6,920 nt of DNA, from positions 1 through 6,920 of the forward strand of contig RGOY01000065.1 in assembly GCA_010028225.1 (NCBI GenBank), given 5' to 3'. Under the pieces are notes generated by a model, which did no database searches, was not told where the DNA came from, and was given only the letters and a program-made list of their open reading frames with translations. Each line of letters begins with the position of its first letter. Positions within the stretch are counted from its first letter, which is position 1. Positions 5,887 through 6,920 of the stretch are shown one piece after another. Both the position numbers and the translations under genes were made by a program. This DNA comes from Actinomycetota bacterium (GTDB lineage Bacteria > Actinomycetota > Actinomycetes > Nanopelagicales > Nanopelagicaceae).

Positions 5887-6444
5887 ATGATCAAGAGACT
5901 CCTTGCAGTTCTCACCCTGCTTTTTTTCATTCCGATAGCGCTTGCGAGTGCAGCCAACGCTGACTCCATCTATATGCAAGTAACAGACATCAAAGGTGAG
6001 TCAAAAGTTAGGGGTTATGAATCCTGGATCGAACTTAATGCTTTCAATTTCTCGGTCAACAAAATAGTGAACAATAAAGGTAGCGGTGGTGGTGCCGGCA
6101 AAGCGACCTTCAATGACATCAAGATTACTAAGTACATGGATCTCTCTAGCACAGCGCTGCTGTCGAATGCAGCAACAGGAAAGTTGATTAAGTCTGTCGT
6201 GATTGATGTGGTGCGAGATACTGGCGAAGATGATTATGTCGTCACGAAGTACACGCTCTCGGATGTCTTGGTCTCAAGCTTCAACCAAGCACATTCGACT
6301 GGTGAGGATTCTGAGACTGGCGTCGAAGAGATCACTCTCAATTACTCGAAGATAGTCGTCACTTACACTCCGGTCCAGGCTAACGGAAAGCCTGGTGCTC
6401 AGACCAAGTTCAGTTGGGATATAGCAGCTAACCGCGCGTTGTAA
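5887..6444 (+). CDS. Secreted Hcp-like (type VI tube protein family) protein
   Basis: Hcp proteins form hexameric rings that stack into the tube of type VI secretion systems. The mature part (about 26-185, 160 residues) has the usual Hcp length and hallmarks: IYMQVTDIKGES (28-39) and WIELNAFNFSV (47-57), the glycine-rich GSGGGAGKATF (65-75), ITKYMD (80-85), a strand-rich middle with VVIDVVRDTG (104-113), LSDVLVSSF (124-132), LNYSKIVVTYTP (151-162) and NGKPGA (166-171). Unlike tube proteins it begins with a signal peptide: KR, then a hydrophobic LLAVLTLLFFIPIALA, cleavage likely after A-N-A (23-25). It should therefore be exported by Sec. No other type VI gene is in the window, so a tube role is unlikely. 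A free or surface-bound ring protein is possible. Start ATG 5887 has GAAAGG six bases upstream. It sits between xseA (41-bp gap) and xseB. Family call firm, function unknown. Confidence 0.88.
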   Translation: MIKRLLAVLTLLFFIPIALASAANADSIYMQVTDIKGESKVRGYESWIELNAFNFSVNKIVNNKGSGGGAGKATFNDIKITKYMDLSSTALLSNAATGKLIKSVVIDVVRDTGEDDYVVTKYTLSDVLVSSFNQAHSTGEDSETGVEEITLNYSKIVVTYTPVQANGKPGAQTKFSWDIAANRAL

Positions 6445-6461
6445 TACTCCGAAAAAGCCCA

Positions 6462-6500
6462 AGGGGAGCCTCAGCAGTTCAAGGGCTGATGGCTCTCCCT
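6462..6500 (+). terminator. Strong hairpin after the hcp-like gene, possible T-tract-less terminator
   Basis: Bases 6462-6475 pair with 6485-6500 to form 14 base pairs with two single-base bulges on the 3' side (T6490, T6496) and a 9-base loop (6476-6484). It starts 17 bases after the stop codon. No T-run follows on the plus strand, so it is not a classic intrinsic terminator; hairpins without a T-run have been proposed as terminators in actinobacteria. Alternatives are an mRNA 3' end stabiliser or a structure before xseB. On the minus strand it would be followed by GGGCTTTTTC, but no minus gene ends here. Confidence 0.45.
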
Positions 6501-6547
6501 AGGGAAGCGATTAAATGCTCATTGAGCTCAACAACTTGGCACTCAAG

Positions 6548-6553
6548 TAGATT
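6548..6553 (+). promoter_or_regulatory. Candidate -10 box of a leaderless xseB transcript
   Basis: TAGATT fits TAnnnT and lies at exactly -12 to -7 relative to the A of the xseB ATG (6560), which has no Shine-Dalgarno sequence. The nearest TTGA-type -35 (TTGAGC, 6522-6527) is 20 bases away, longer than usual. With the hairpin upstream, this suggests xseB and fumarase form a separate transcription unit from the hcp-like gene. Confidence 0.4.
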
Positions 6554-6559
6554 GGCCTC

Positions 6560-6799
6560 ATGGCCGAGAAGCGCATCTCCTACGAAGATGCTCGTGAAGA
6601 ACTCGCACAAGTTGTCGAAGAACTTGAAAGCGGCGAGCTGGGGCTTGAAGAGTCGCTCAAACTCTGGGAACGTGGCGAAGAGCTAGTGAAAATCTGTGAA
6701 GAGTGGCTTGAGGGCGCGAAAGCGAAAATCGCGAAAGCTAGCGCCGCAAAAACCAGCAATACAAAGAAAACAGTTGATGGTGGCGATAGCGATGCCTGA
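6560..6799 (+). CDS. xseB: Exodeoxyribonuclease VII small subunit
   Basis: XseB is the small accessory subunit that binds the helical arm of XseA to make active exonuclease VII. The 79 residues match the family length (about 70-80) and pattern: ISYEDAREELAQVVEELESG (6-25), then G-x-LGLEESLKLWERGEEL (about 25-42) and a second helix CEEWLEGAKAKIAK (46-59), ending in a polar, Lys/Thr/Asp-rich tail that is probably disordered. ATG 6560 is the only reasonable start, because TAG at 6548 closes the frame just upstream. No Shine-Dalgarno sequence is present. Its last 8 bases overlap the fumarase start, so the two genes are probably translated from one message. The separation from xseA by a secreted-protein gene and a hairpin is unusual for partners that act in one complex. 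Confidence 0.94.
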   Translation: MAEKRISYEDAREELAQVVEELESGELGLEESLKLWERGEELVKICEEWLEGAKAKIAKASAAKTSNTKKTVDGGDSDA

Positions 6800-6920
6800 G
6801 TTCATCTACGAAGATTTGCTCCCGCTGGGCGATGATGCCACGCAATATCGCAAACTCGATATAGGTGGCGTAACTACATTCACTGCTGATGGACGAACTT
6901 TTCTCAAAGTCGCCCCTGAA
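6792..6920 (+). CDS. Class I fumarate hydratase, N-terminal fragment cut by the window
   Basis: Class I fumarases are [4Fe-4S] enzymes that interconvert fumarate and malate in the TCA cycle. Only the first 43 residues are in the window: MPEFIYEDLLPLG, then a Thr/Tyr segment, and FTADGRTFLKVAPE at 30-43. This opening closely follows actinobacterial class I fumarases as I recall them (E/F-x-Y-x-D-LLP...GV-x-TF-x-ADGRTFLKVEPE). None of the cluster cysteines is reached, so the call rests on this start alone. ATG 6792 overlaps the xseB stop by 8 bases and has GGTGG about nine bases upstream. An in-frame ATG at 6777 would add five residues (MVAIA) and has no better ribosome site. In many actinobacteria DUF4245 and glpX lie between xseB and fumarase; here they are absent. 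Confidence 0.82.
   Translation, partial: MPEFIYEDLLPLGDDATQYRKLDIGGVTTFTADGRTFLKVAPE

Noticed and set aside
5715..5963. Plus-strand 82-codon frame running from the end of xseA into the hcp-like gene
   Set aside because: Crosses two genes out of frame and has no domain. The hcp-like frame has an exact family match and a good ribosome site.
6489..6686. Plus-strand 65-codon frame overlapping xseB
   Set aside because: It begins inside the hairpin after hcp and reads xseB in the wrong frame. XseB itself matches its family.
1..6920. CRISPR array, tRNA or rRNA genes, insertion sequences or attachment sites
   Set aside because: No regularly spaced repeats, transposase-like sequence, terminal repeats or RNA gene signatures were found on either strand. 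Nearly all of the window is accounted for by the listed genes.

Overview
The window looks like chromosomal DNA of a free-living actinobacterium with moderate GC (roughly half by eye) and short intergenic gaps. The gene order ychF / rmuC / DUF6542 membrane protein / ispH / xseA / xseB / class I fumarase is a familiar actinobacterial neighbourhood, and the IspH and YchF proteins read like actinobacterial ones. A streamlined aquatic lineage (Nanopelagicales-like or similar) is a reasonable guess, but the sequence does not prove it.

Layout, left to right. A secreted protein of unknown function lies on the minus strand, and its 3' end is cut off by the window (757 to 1). The translation-associated ATPase ychF is upstream of it on the same strand (1956-883). 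From a 52-bp divergent spacer, rmuC runs on the plus strand (2009-3208). It overlaps a four-helix DUF6542 membrane protein (3192-3623), whose stop codon collides with that of the convergent ispH (4606-3620). ispH and xseA (4613-5845) diverge from start codons only 6 bp apart. A secreted Hcp-like protein (5887-6444) follows, then a hairpin, then xseB (6560-6799). xseB overlaps the start of a class I fumarase (6792 to beyond the window).

How the genes work together. XseA and XseB are the two subunits of exonuclease VII, and RmuC is a nuclease-like genome-maintenance protein, so the core of the locus is DNA housekeeping mixed with isoprenoid (IspH) and central-carbon (fumarase) enzymes. None of these explains the gene between xseA and xseB. 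It encodes a signal-peptide-bearing member of the Hcp family, the tube protein of type VI secretion, in an organism type not known to carry that system. No other type VI gene is visible here.

That hcp-like gene has its own plausible promoter inside the end of xseA. A 10-bp stem-loop would bury its ribosome binding site in read-through mRNA but not in mRNA started at the local promoter. This layout is the most interesting thing in the window. Also notable are two Shine-Dalgarno-less genes (xseA, xseB) with TAnnnT boxes placed exactly as expected for leaderless mRNAs, and three identically spaced cysteine pairs in the left-hand secreted protein.
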